Shown here piece after piece: positions 17,964 through 25,962 of a stretch of DNA of 64,000 bases. The DNA is from an uncultured bacterium (GTDB lineage Bacteria > Bacillota > Clostridia > Lachnospirales > Lachnospiraceae): NCBI GenBank assembly GCA_948467735.1, contig CAOKFN010000003.1:62001-126000 (forward strand), given 5' to 3'. Made by a program: the position numbers and the translations under genes. Within the stretch, counting starts at the first letter, position 1; every line of letters begins with the position of its first letter. Below the pieces are notes generated by a model. That model had not been told where the DNA came from and made no database searches. It saw only the letters and a program-made list of their open reading frames with translations.

Positions 17964-18051
17964 ACAGTCTTAGAAAATCTTTATTTTGTTCACTTTCCCG
18001 TTATGCTGCCAAAACCGTCAGTGCCTTTGCCGGAGGCACTGACAATCCGTG

Positions 18052-18076
18052 AAAAAAAATGCCTGTTTTTGGCATT
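18052..18076 (-). terminator. Rho-independent terminator after the 18114-18740 gene
   Basis: On the minus strand AATGCC and GGCATT form a 6-base stem around a seven-base loop, followed by seven T. It lies 37 bases after the stop of the preceding minus-strand gene. A second 9-base perfect hairpin (18017-18043) follows without a T run. Confidence 0.65.
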
Positions 18077-18113
18077 GGCCAAATTCACGGCGCGCCGACG
18101 ACATCAAAGCAAA

Positions 18114-18740
18114 TTACAGGCGCATTACATCTCCCCACACCTTTTCCTTTAAATTTCGGATAATGGCCTCTTTGTTGGAGGAGCGCAGCTGTTCCGCGTT
18201 TTTGATCAGCTGTTCAATGCGGGTGTTCTGGCCTTGGGACAGCCAGTAATCTGCCAGCTGGTAATAGGTGCGGCTGATGTCGGTTCCGGCATTGACGGCA
18301 AATTCCATCAGAGCCGCGGCTTCTTCCTTGTACCCGGCTTCCGCCAGCGCATCGGCCCATTTCTGCAGGGTGCGTACCAGCAGGGTAAAATTCTGGTCAT
18401 ATTCGGATAGGGGAGTGATGTTGGCGGTGCCGTATTCCAGCTTTAAATCCGTATTGGACCAGCCGGTTAAATTTACAATGTTCTGGGTCGCAAGGGTTTC
18501 TATAATGTCGATGCATTCTGCCACGTTTGAATCGTCATTCAGCAGGTGTGTGGGAAGGTTTTCCAGCGGAATGTGTATGTAGTCCAGTCCGGCCAGAGAT
18601 TTGTTTCGGACAGAGTTTGCTTCTGCCTCCCGTGCCCAGAAATTTTGCTCTTGTTTGTGGTTTTCTTTTTGCGATCTTTTCGCGCTGACATAAATTATAA
18701 TTGCGATGCCGATAAAACTTGCCAAAAATCCTAAAATCAT
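18114..18740 (-). CDS. Membrane-anchored protein of unknown function
   Basis: The start is placed at 18740 (MILGFLASFIGIAIIIYVSA) because AAAGGA lies eight bases before it, while the longer frame to 18767 has none. The 208-residue product has one N-terminal membrane segment followed by a soluble, mostly helical part. The helices near ADALAEAGYKEEAAALMEFA and TYYQLADYWLSQGQNTRIEQ look like TPR-type pairs. I do not recognise a named family. Orientation is probably with the helical domain inside the cell, because positive residues follow the membrane segment. It is divergent from the small membrane protein gene at 18787, 46 bases away, and ends at a good terminator. Confidence 0.75.
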   Translation of the reverse strand: MILGFLASFIGIAIIIYVSAKRSQKENHKQEQNFWAREAEANSVRNKSLAGLDYIHIPLENLPTHLLNDDSNVAECIDIIETLATQNIVNLTGWSNTDLKLEYGTANITPLSEYDQNFTLLVRTLQKWADALAEAGYKEEAAALMEFAVNAGTDISRTYYQLADYWLSQGQNTRIEQLIKNAEQLRSSNKEAIIRNLKEKVWGDVMRL

Positions 18741-18786
18741 ATATAATATCCTTTCATAAGGTATCATTAATAAAAAGGAGCAGATT

Positions 18787-18894
18787 ATGTTTCATTTAAA
18801 TAATAAGAAGACTACAAAACGTATTTCAGCGGTCATAGTGATTCTTTTGGTATTGGCCATGTTAATTTCAACTGTATCATATTTATTCGTGTAA
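18787..18894 (+). CDS. Small single-pass membrane protein (35 residues, Prli42-like)
   Basis: A short gene with AAGGAG six bases before the ATG. The product begins MFHLNNKKTTKRISAVIVIL and continues with a hydrophobic helix ending SYLFV. The layout is a short positively charged N-terminus followed by one membrane helix with an LxxLAMLISTV-type stretch. This resembles Prli42, the 31-residue membrane anchor of the Listeria stressosome, and similar tiny proteins of other Firmicutes. The resemblance is by pattern only. No stressosome gene lies nearby. The gene is followed by a repeat-like stretch (a GTATCGGTCTATGTAC motif occurs near 18911 and again in altered form near 18936). Confidence 0.6.
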   Translation: MFHLNNKKTTKRISAVIVILLVLAMLISTVSYLFV

Positions 18895-19126
18895 TTCAAG
18901 TGGGAGTTACGGTATCGGTCTATGTACAGGGTTACGGCATCGGTCTATGTACGAATGAAACAATGTCAGTCTATGGACAGGGCGCGATATAGGCATGGAT
19001 GCTCCTGCCTGATTGGGCGTTTGCTTGAGTGCAGTACGGGCATGGGGCGGTGAATCGGAAATAGACTGCCGCACAGTGTATGGAGCCGGGAGGATGGATT
19101 GTAATAAAAAGAAAGGAATATGTGTT

Positions 19127-20587
19127 ATGAAAAAGTGGATGTTGTTTAGCTGTATCTGGATTCTCTGTTTGTTTCTGCCGGGTATGTCGGCGGCGGCGCA
19201 GGGAAGTGATACCATCAAAAAGGGTATTTTCGCGGACGGGATTGACCTGTCCGGCATGAATGCCGCGGAGGCGGAGCAGGCGATTCTGGCCTATGTGGAG
19301 CAGCTGGGAAATACGGAGATTACATTGACTGCGGCGGGGAATAAGAAGGTGGTTGTGACCGCCGGTGATCTGGGGATTGCGTGGAGCAATCCGGATCTGG
19401 TGACGGACGCTTTGGGCGTGGGCATTCGTGGGAATGTGATTGAGCGCTATAAGAAATTAAAGGATTTGGAGAAGGAGAATCTTGTCTACCCGATTCAGCT
19501 GTCCTTTGATTTGAAGGCAATCAGCAATGTGCTGACTGAAAAATGCGTTCTTTACGATGTGGCGGCCGTTGATTACGATTTGGTTCGGGAAAATAATAAA
19601 TTTCGGATTGTGGAAGGGCGCGAGGGGCAGGCTCTGGATGTGGAGGCCTCCAGCAATACGGTGAAGCAGTATCTGACAGAGGGGTGGAACCGGCAGGCGT
19701 GTACCATTGCGCTGGATTTGATAGTGAAGAAGCCCAAGGGAAGTGTGGAGGAATTGTCGCAGGTAAAGGATATTTTAGGAAGCTGCACCACTTCTTTTAA
19801 GTCTTCCGATTATAATCGGGGGGCAAATGTGAGGAACGGCTGTAAGCTTATCAACGGTTCGCTGGTGTATCCCGGAGAGGAATTTTCCATGCATGACAAG
19901 GTGGTTCCGTTTACTTCCGCAAACGGCTATTACCCGGCGGGCTCTTATGTGAACGGAAGAGTGGTAGACAGTCTGGGCGGCGGTATCTGTCAGGTGTCCA
20001 CCACGCTTTATGATGCCGTGCTGCTGGCGGAGCTGGATGTGACGGAGCGCTATAATCATTCCATGGTGGTGACATATGTGGAACCTGCCATGGACGCGGC
20101 GATTTCGGAGAGTGCAAAGAAGGATTTTAAGTTTGTCAACAATCTGGATTACCCCATATATGTAGAGGGAATCATTGAGAACGAAGAAATTACCTTTAAT
20201 ATCTATGGAAAAGAGACAAGGAACCCCAATCGTGAGGTTCGATATGAAAGTAAAATTTTGGAGGTTTACAACCCTCCTGCCGATATTATCAATGCCGATG
20301 CGTCACAGCCGATAGGGTATGTTGTGACAAACGCTTCTCCGTTTATCGGTTATAGGGCGGAGATGTGGAAGGTTGTGTTGGAAAATGGAAAAGAAGTAAG
20401 CCGTACACGAGTGAATACCAGCAGTTATAAGATGGTGCCCAGAAACGCGACGGTGGGCGTCGCTACGGAGAACCCGCAGCATTATGAAGAAATGATGGCG
20501 GCCATCGGCACCGGAAACCTGCAGCATGTACGCGATGTAATTGCAATTTTGACAGCGCCCGTTGAGGATGATGAAGACGATGAATAA
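19127..20587 (+). CDS. VanW-family cell wall protein (YoaR/VanW-like)
   Basis: The start at 19127 gives a clean signal peptide (MKKWMLFSCIWILCLFLPGM, then SAAAQG) with GAAAGGA upstream; the longer frame to 19013 adds 38 unlikely residues. After the signal come a peptidoglycan-binding-4-like part (IFADGIDLSGMNAAEAEQAI) and a VanW domain from about residue 215, with FKSSDYNRGANVRNGCKLIN, the SLGGGICQVSTTLYDAVLLA core and YNHSMVVTYV. A G5 domain is not evident. The C-terminus is very acidic (EDDEDDE). VanW proteins occur in vancomycin-resistance clusters, but most copies, like this one with no van genes beside it, are ordinary envelope proteins of unknown chemistry. Confidence 0.88.
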   Translation: MKKWMLFSCIWILCLFLPGMSAAAQGSDTIKKGIFADGIDLSGMNAAEAEQAILAYVEQLGNTEITLTAAGNKKVVVTAGDLGIAWSNPDLVTDALGVGIRGNVIERYKKLKDLEKENLVYPIQLSFDLKAISNVLTEKCVLYDVAAVDYDLVRENNKFRIVEGREGQALDVEASSNTVKQYLTEGWNRQACTIALDLIVKKPKGSVEELSQVKDILGSCTTSFKSSDYNRGANVRNGCKLINGSLVYPGEEFSMHDKVVPFTSANGYYPAGSYVNGRVVDSLGGGICQVSTTLYDAVLLAELDVTERYNHSMVVTYVEPAMDAAISESAKKDFKFVNNLDYPIYVEGIIENEEITFNIYGKETRNPNREVRYESKILEVYNPPADIINADASQPIGYVVTNASPFIGYRAEMWKVVLENGKEVSRTRVNTSSYKMVPRNATVGVATENPQHYEEMMAAIGTGNLQHVRDVIAILTAPVEDDEDDE

Positions 20588-20605
20588 TGGGCCGGAGAGT
20601 ATGAC

Positions 20606-21715
20606 ATGAGACTGGGGAAGGTGTCGGGAAATGCCTTAAAGCGCTCTATTTTAGGGCAGGTCAAACATAGAAGAGAAGAGGTGGCAAGTGGCGCAGGATT
20701 GGGGGCAGACTGCGCCATTTTTTCGCTCGCGGGAGAAGCGTCGCTGGTGTCCTGCGTTCAGGAGGCGGCGGTGTCTTTGGCAGAGCGGACGGCGGCATCC
20801 TCGGAAGAAGGGGCGGCATCTTGGCAAGAGCGGACGGCGGCGCCCTTGGAAGAGGGAAAGGATATGCTCGCTGGCGGCGGTTCCGGGCGGAAAGCGGAGC
20901 CGTATATGACTATGGCGCAGCTGATACAGAAATGCGCCAATAATCTTGCAGCGGCAGGAGCGGCGCCCATGGCTGTCACGGCGGCGCTGATACTGCCGGA
21001 AAGTACGGAGGAACAGGAGATTAAGGCGCTTATGATGGAAGCGGAGCAGAAATGCGAGGAGCTTTCCATCGAGCTGGCCGGAGGGCAGACCAGAATCACC
21101 TGTCAGGTATCGGGGCCGCTGGCGGTGGTGACAGGATACGGCAGGGCCGGGGCGGAAGGGTATCACACCATTCAAATGGCAGCGCCGGGGCAGGAGCTTG
21201 TCATCAGCAAGTGGATCGGGCTTCAGGGCACGGCGCTTCTGGCAAAAAGGAATCGGGCAGGGCTGCTTTGCAGATATCCGGCATATTTTATTGAAGAGGC
21301 GGCGGGATTTGACCGTTATCTGTCGGTGATTCCGGAGGCCGCGGCGGCGGTGAAGTCCGGCGTCTGCGCTATGCATGATGTTTCGGAGGGCGGAATCTTT
21401 GCCGCGCTCTGGGAGCTGGCGGAAGGAGCGGGCGTCGGACTGGATATCGATATGAGGAAGCTGCCGCTTCGTCAGGAGACGGTGGAAGTATGTGAATATT
21501 GTAATGTAAATCCTTATGAGCTTCTGTCAGGGGGCTGCCTGATGATGACAACATATCACGGGCAGGCCCTTGCGGCGGCGCTGGAAGCGGAGCACATTCC
21601 GGCCGTGTCGGTGGGCAGGCTTACGGAGGGGAAGGACAGGATTCTGCGAAACGGAGAGGAAATACGATATCTCGACAGACCCAGACAGGATCAGATTTAT
21701 GGGGGCGGCTATTAA
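20606..21715 (+). CDS. AIR-synthase-related protein (PurM/HypE/ThiL superfamily)
   Basis: A 369-residue protein with the two-domain AIR-synthase layout: an N-terminal part with MRLGKVSGNALKRSILGQVK and GLGADCAIFSL, and a C-terminal part with GVCAMHDVSEGGIFAALWEL and NVNPYELLSGGCLMM, close to the HypE/PurM pattern of glycine-rich phosphate binding. It is not a standard PurM, HypE or ThiL: no hyp, pur or thi genes lie nearby, and residues about 57-86 are a low-complexity insert with repeated ERTAA and EEG. It sits 18 bases after the VanW gene and 38 bases before an Lrp-type regulator and aminotransferase. GGAG is eight bases before the ATG. The substrate is unknown. Confidence 0.78.
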   Translation: MRLGKVSGNALKRSILGQVKHRREEVASGAGLGADCAIFSLAGEASLVSCVQEAAVSLAERTAASSEEGAASWQERTAAPLEEGKDMLAGGGSGRKAEPYMTMAQLIQKCANNLAAAGAAPMAVTAALILPESTEEQEIKALMMEAEQKCEELSIELAGGQTRITCQVSGPLAVVTGYGRAGAEGYHTIQMAAPGQELVISKWIGLQGTALLAKRNRAGLLCRYPAYFIEEAAGFDRYLSVIPEAAAAVKSGVCAMHDVSEGGIFAALWELAEGAGVGLDIDMRKLPLRQETVEVCEYCNVNPYELLSGGCLMMTTYHGQALAAALEAEHIPAVSVGRLTEGKDRILRNGEEIRYLDRPRQDQIYGGGY

Positions 21716-21753
21716 CGGCGTTGGAGCGGAATTTTTCATAGGAGGTATTGATA

Positions 21754-22236
21754 ATGAGAGAAGAATTATTGAAGGTGATTGAAAAGAACAGTCGTATTGA
21801 CTTAAAGGAACTGGCGGTGCTTCTTGGCGTGGAAGAGGCCGAGGTGGTAAACGAGCTGGCGGCGCTGGAGGCGGAGGGAATTATCTGCGGCTATCACACC
21901 TTGATTAATTGGGAAAAGACGTCCGAGGAAAAGGTGACTGCCTTGATTGAGGTGCGCGTGACGCCCCAGAGAGGGCAGGGGTTTGACAATATTGCCGAGC
22001 GGATTTACAATTATCCGGAAGTCCGCAGCGTATATTTGATTTCCGGCGGCTATGATTTGATGGTCATATTGGAGGGTAAGTCCCTGCGGGACGTGTCCGC
22101 TTTTGTGTCCGATAAGCTTTCCACCTTGGACAGCGTGCTCAGCACCGCAACTCATTTTATCCTGAAAAAATATAAGGATCATGGTTCGGTGATTTCTTCA
22201 AAAAAACAAGATGAAAGGGAGATGATTACCCCATGA
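21754..22236 (+). CDS. Lrp/AsnC-family transcriptional regulator
   Basis: A 160-residue protein with GGAGG eight bases before the ATG at 21754. The N-terminal winged helix-turn-helix (LLKVIEKNSRIDLKELAVLL, then EEAEVVNELAALEAEGIICG) is followed by a RAM/AsnC ligand-binding domain (ALIEVRVTPQRGQGFDNIAE, YNYPEVRSVYLISGGYDLMV). Such proteins sense amino acids and commonly control neighbouring amino-acid genes. Its last codons overlap the start of the aminotransferase gene by four bases, so the pair is almost certainly co-transcribed and translationally coupled. It probably responds to an amino acid handled by that enzyme. Which one is not visible. Confidence 0.92.
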   Translation: MREELLKVIEKNSRIDLKELAVLLGVEEAEVVNELAALEAEGIICGYHTLINWEKTSEEKVTALIEVRVTPQRGQGFDNIAERIYNYPEVRSVYLISGGYDLMVILEGKSLRDVSAFVSDKLSTLDSVLSTATHFILKKYKDHGSVISSKKQDEREMITP

Positions 22237-23405
22237 GAAATCCGTTAGCAGATAAAGTGGTTGACATTAAGCCGTCGGGGATTCGCAAATTTTTTGACAT
22301 AGCAAGCGAGATGAAGGACGCCATCTCCTTGGGGGTGGGCGAGCCTGATTTTGATACCCCTTGGCATATTCGCGACGAGGGAATTTACTCTTTGGAGCAG
22401 GGACGGACGATTTATACCTCCAATGCGGGATTGAAAGAGCTGCGGGAGGAAATCTGCCGTTATCTGCAGAGAAAACAGGGCGTTACGTATGATCCGCTGA
22501 ACGAAGTGCTGGTGACAGTGGGCGGTTCCGAGGCTATCGACGTGGGACTGCGGGCCATGATAAACCCGGGGGATGAAGTGCTGATTCCTCAGCCCAGCTT
22601 TGTCTCCTATGAACCCTGTGCCATTCTGGCGGGCGCTGTGCCGGTGATTATTAATCTGAAGGAGGAAAATGAATTCCGCCTGACAGCAAAGGAGCTGGAA
22701 GAGGCCATTACGGACAAGACCAAACTGCTGGTTCTGCCCTTTCCGAATAATCCTACGGGAGCGATTATGGAGAGAAAGGATTTGGAGGCCATTGCGGAGG
22801 TGATTCTGAAGCATGATATTTTTGTCATGTCGGATGAAATCTATTCCGAACTGACATATACGGATAAACACATATCTATTGTGGAAATTCCGGGGATGCG
22901 TGAACGCACCATTTTGATTAACGGTTTTTCCAAGGCGTATGCCATGACCGGATGGCGGCTGGGCTATGCCTGCGGCCCGACAGAAATTATCAAACAGATG
23001 ACTAAAATTCACCAGTTTGCCATTATGTGCGCGCCCTCCACCAGCCAGTATGCCGCTATTGAGGCGCTTCGGAACGGCGACGATGATGTGATTGAGATGC
23101 GGACGGCATACAACCAGAGGAGAAGGTTTCTGCTGAATGCCTTTAAGGAGATGGGAATTGCGTGCTTTGAACCCTATGGGGCTTTTTATATGTTTCCCTG
23201 TATCAAGGAGTTTGGGATGAGCAGCGATGAATTTGCCACCAGATTCTTGAATGAGGAAAAGGTGGCGGTAGTACCCGGAACCGCGTTTGGAGACTGCGGC
23301 GAGGGGTACCTGCGGATTTCCTATGCTTACTCGCTGGAACACCTGAAAACCGCCATGGGCCGCCTGCAGCGCTTTACTGCGCGGCTTAGGGAAGAAAGGG
23401 CATAA
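22233..23405 (+). CDS. Class I/II pyridoxal-phosphate aminotransferase
   Basis: A 390-residue fold-type I aminotransferase. Visible landmarks are SLGVGEPDFDTPWHI near residue 32, YTSNAGLKELREEI, PNNPTGAIM at about 171-179, DEIYSELTY at 201-209, and the Schiff-base lysine Lys234 in NGFSKAYAMTGWRLGY. It is full length for the AspC/PatA/aromatic aminotransferase group. Specificity among aspartate, aromatic and other amino acids cannot be settled by eye. It overlaps the Lrp-type gene by four bases. Its stop codon directly abuts the first copy of the tandem repeat element at 23404-23841. Confidence 0.93.
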   Translation: MRNPLADKVVDIKPSGIRKFFDIASEMKDAISLGVGEPDFDTPWHIRDEGIYSLEQGRTIYTSNAGLKELREEICRYLQRKQGVTYDPLNEVLVTVGGSEAIDVGLRAMINPGDEVLIPQPSFVSYEPCAILAGAVPVIINLKEENEFRLTAKELEEAITDKTKLLVLPFPNNPTGAIMERKDLEAIAEVILKHDIFVMSDEIYSELTYTDKHISIVEIPGMRERTILINGFSKAYAMTGWRLGYACGPTEIIKQMTKIHQFAIMCAPSTSQYAAIEALRNGDDDVIEMRTAYNQRRRFLLNAFKEMGIACFEPYGAFYMFPCIKEFGMSSDEFATRFLNEEKVAVVPGTAFGDCGEGYLRISYAYSLEHLKTAMGRLQRFTARLREERA

Positions 23406-23841
23406 ATGCCGCAGTTTCCCGCAAGTGGGAACCGAAATAAAAAACAGTCTCGGAACGGACGCACCCGGAAGGAATTTTCAGCTGTGTCCTTAACAGATGA
23501 AAATTTCTTCCCTAATAAGGGGGCGTGAGAGGAGAGACGGAACTGGAATAAATGTCGCAGCTTCCCGCAAGTGGAAACCAAAATAAAAAACAGTCTCGGA
23601 ACGGACGCACCCGGAAGGAATTTTCAGCTGTGCCCTTAACGGATGAAAAAGCCTTCCCTAATAAGGGTGCGGGAGAGGAGAGACGGAACTGGAATAAATG
23701 TCGCAGTTTCCCGCAAGTGGAAACCGAAATAAAAAACAGTCTCGGAACGGACGCACCCGGAAGGAATTTTCAGCTGTGTCCTTAACAGATGAAAATTTCT
23801 TCCCTTGTAAGGGTGCGGGAGAGGAGAGACGGAACTGGAAT
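23404..23841 (+). repeat. Intercistronic hairpin element, three tandem 146-base copies
   Basis: Three nearly identical units start at 23404, 23550 and 23696, an exact 146-base period. Each has a small hairpin (TTTCCCGC, AAG, then GTGGGAA or GTGGAAA), the conserved stretch AATAAAAAACAGTCTCGGAA, a long hairpin (CGCACCC, GGAAGGAATTTTCA on the left; TGAAAATTTCTTCC, GGGTGCG on the right) and GGAACTGGAATA. The first begins at the stop codon of the aminotransferase gene, and the last ends in GGAACTGGAATAGGAG, which supplies the ribosome binding site of the next gene. Short frames inside are repeat translations, not genes. Related elements are at 34547, 44517 and 53851. Confidence 0.95.
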
Positions 23842-23855
23842 AGGAGAGAACACGA

Positions 23856-24908
23856 ATGCACATTGTTCTGCATCAACCGGAGATACCGGGAAATACCGGA
23901 AATATCGGGCGTACCTGTGTGGCGACGGGTACGCCCCTGCATTTGATAGAGCCGCTGGGTTTTCGGCTGGATGAAAAATCCATCAAGCGCGCGGGGATGG
24001 ATTACTGGCCTCAGCTTGAGGTACACAGATATGTAAATTTCGCTGAATTTCAAGCGGCACATCCGGGTGTCACAATCTGGATGGCAACCACCAAGGCAAA
24101 GCGTGTTTATACGGAGGCGGCGTTTGGAACTGAGGATTTTATTATGTTTGGCAAGGAAAGCGCCGGAATTCCTGAGGAGATTCTTGTGGAGAATGAAGAG
24201 CACTGCATTCGTATTCCCATGCTTGAGGATATCCGCTCTTTGAACCTTTCTAATGCGGTATCCATTGTGCTTTATGAGGCGCTTAGGCAGAACGGCTTTG
24301 CAAATATGCGGCAGGAGGGCGAGCTTCATAGACTGCAATGGCATTCGGAGGGAGAAGAGTCGGCAGGTTCGGCAGCCGCCATGGCAGAAACAGAATCGGA
24401 AACTGTCCTGCCGGAGTATTATATTGCCCCGGGAGCGGTGGTGTCGGGAGACGTCCGATTGGAGGATGGGGTAAGCATTTGGTATCATGCGGTGGTGAGG
24501 GGAGACAGGGCGGCAGTCCGCATCGGAAGAGGAAGCAATATTCAGGATAATTCTGTGGTGCATGTGGATGCGGGATTTCCGGTGGAAATCGGAGCAAACG
24601 TCACTGTGGGACACGGGGCGATTTTGCACGGCTGTTTCATTGGCAGCAATTCTTTGATAGGAATGGGAGCCATTGTAATGAACGGCTGTCATATTGGCAG
24701 GAACTGCATTGTGGGCGCGGGAGCTTTGCTCACCGGCGGCAGCATTATTCCGGATAATTCTTTGGTGGTCGGCAGTCCGGGCAGGGTGAAGCGAACGCTG
24801 ACGGAGGAAGAAGTGGCAGGAAATCTTAAAAACGCCCGATTGTATGAGGAAGAAGCGAAGAAGGGCGCCCGTAATTTTTTCTGTGATATCATATCCCGCA
24901 GCCGTTAG
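23856..24908 (+). CDS. trmL: Fusion of tRNA (cytidine/uridine-2'-O-)-methyltransferase TrmL and a gamma-carbonic-anhydrase-like domain
   Basis: Residues 1-160 are a SPOUT methyltransferase of the TrmL type (MHIVLHQPEIPGNTGNIGRT, then FGKESAGIP at 98-106 and PMLEDIRSLNLSNAVSIVLY forming the knot). TrmL methylates the wobble ribose of certain leucine tRNAs. A 25-residue acidic linker follows. Residues 186-350 are a left-handed beta-helix of the gamma-carbonic-anhydrase class (VSGDVRLEDGVSIWYHAVVR), with His236, His253 and His258 in the usual zinc positions. Both halves look intact and there is no stop or frameshift between them. Separate genes are the norm for these families. The ribosome binding site AGGAG belongs to the repeat element just upstream. 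No functional link between the halves is evident. Confidence 0.88.
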   Translation: MHIVLHQPEIPGNTGNIGRTCVATGTPLHLIEPLGFRLDEKSIKRAGMDYWPQLEVHRYVNFAEFQAAHPGVTIWMATTKAKRVYTEAAFGTEDFIMFGKESAGIPEEILVENEEHCIRIPMLEDIRSLNLSNAVSIVLYEALRQNGFANMRQEGELHRLQWHSEGEESAGSAAAMAETESETVLPEYYIAPGAVVSGDVRLEDGVSIWYHAVVRGDRAAVRIGRGSNIQDNSVVHVDAGFPVEIGANVTVGHGAILHGCFIGSNSLIGMGAIVMNGCHIGRNCIVGAGALLTGGSIIPDNSLVVGSPGRVKRTLTEEEVAGNLKNARLYEEEAKKGARNFFCDIISRSR

Positions 24909-25131
24909 GGTATCGGGAATTTCAGAAATGCCCGCTCTGATATCAATGTCAAATTTGACCTCCGGTATTCCGCCGCCTGTGGATATGTTTTGGCGTGAAC
25001 CATGTTTTTTTGGCGCGAATGAATTGAAAAAGTATTGGATATGAGTCCGTTTTTCAGTTAAAATAAATATGAGCAGGTTATGCGGAGCGAAACCTCCGGT
25101 TTTTTACGGATTGTTGACGGAATGGGTGGAT

Positions 25132-25926
25132 ATGAAGATAGCGATTGTGGAAGACGACAGGCGGGACGCCGATATTTTGGCGGCATTGATAAGGCAGTAT
25201 GAAGAGAAGCATCTTACGGAGCTTCAACTTGCGTATTATCCGTCAGGAGAAGCTTTTCTCGCGGCGTCCGCTTTTGAAACATATCAATTGGTATTTATGG
25301 ATATTTATATGAGCGGAGAAAAAAGGGGCGGGCAGACGGACGGGACAGGCGGGATAAGTAGAATAGGCGGACATGACGGGATGGACGGAATAGAGACTGC
25401 CCGAAGACTGGCCGCGTCCCAAGCGGACAGTCTGATTGTATTTCTCACCGCCAGCAGGGACGACATCTGGCGTGCGGTGGGGATGCACGCATGTTTTGAC
25501 TATGTGGAAAAAGAGAGTCTTACTTTTGAGAGAATGGAGAAGCTGCTGGACGATGTGCGTCGCAGGCTTCATATGCAGGCAAGGATGCTGGAATTTTACA
25601 GCGGAAAGCAGAAGGTGCGTCTCAGCCTTTCCAAAATTCAATATTTGATTTCCCATGATAAATATATTATATTTACGATGGAAGACGGCGGGGAGCAGAG
25701 ATGCCGTGTTACATTTTCCTCTATCTGTGTCATGCTGGAAAAAGAGAAAAGATTCCTGCTGTGCAACAGAGGAATTATGGTCAATATGGATTACATCAGG
25801 AAGGCGGACAGCGAGAGCTTTGAAATGTCCAACGGCATTTTCCTGCCAATCAGAAGACGCAGTCATCTGGAAATCATGAAAAAATATAACGATTATCAGT
25901 TTGCAAAGCTTAATGAGGAGCTGTAG
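25132..25926 (+). CDS. LytTR-family response regulator
   Basis: The start at 25132 (MKIAIVEDDRRDADILAALI) follows GGGTGGA. The receiver domain has the acidic pair at residues 8-9 and Asp57 as the likely phosphorylation site in VFMDIYMSG. Between that aspartate and the GMDGIETARRL helix is a glycine-rich insert of about 20 residues that normal receivers lack. The C-terminal LytTR DNA-binding domain runs from about residue 160 (KVRLSLSKIQYLISHDKYII, then FLLCNRGIMVNMDYIRK and LPIRRR). It is followed at 25963 by a GHKL kinase, so the two form a two-component system, and the target genes are not obvious here. Confidence 0.9.
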   Translation: MKIAIVEDDRRDADILAALIRQYEEKHLTELQLAYYPSGEAFLAASAFETYQLVFMDIYMSGEKRGGQTDGTGGISRIGGHDGMDGIETARRLAASQADSLIVFLTASRDDIWRAVGMHACFDYVEKESLTFERMEKLLDDVRRRLHMQARMLEFYSGKQKVRLSLSKIQYLISHDKYIIFTMEDGGEQRCRVTFSSICVMLEKEKRFLLCNRGIMVNMDYIRKADSESFEMSNGIFLPIRRRSHLEIMKKYNDYQFAKLNEEL

Positions 25927-25962
25927 CGCGGCGGGCGGGGAAATGTAGAGAAAGGCGGGATA

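Noticed and set aside
17804..18052. 82-codon plus-strand ORF in the gap before the polysaccharide operon
   Set aside because: No ribosome binding site, it runs through two terminator-like hairpins and has no protein character.
19127..20587. Considered as part of a vancomycin-resistance cluster because of the VanW domain
   Set aside because: No ligase, dehydrogenase or dipeptidase genes are near. VanW-type proteins are common outside resistance loci.
22245..23342. 365-codon minus-strand frame opposite the aminotransferase gene
   Set aside because: Shadow of a gene with intact PLP-enzyme motifs on the other strand.
23404..23841. Considered as a CRISPR array or insertion sequence
   Set aside because: Whole 146-base units repeat without spacers, there is no transposase frame, and ends lack the layout of terminal inverted repeats with target duplications.
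23552..23946. Frames of 60-85 codons inside the 146-base repeats, such as MSQFPASGNRNKKQSRNGRT
   Set aside because: They are translations of the repeat units, have no ribosome binding site of their own, and run into the next gene out of frame. The DNA shows stem conservation rather than codon conservation.
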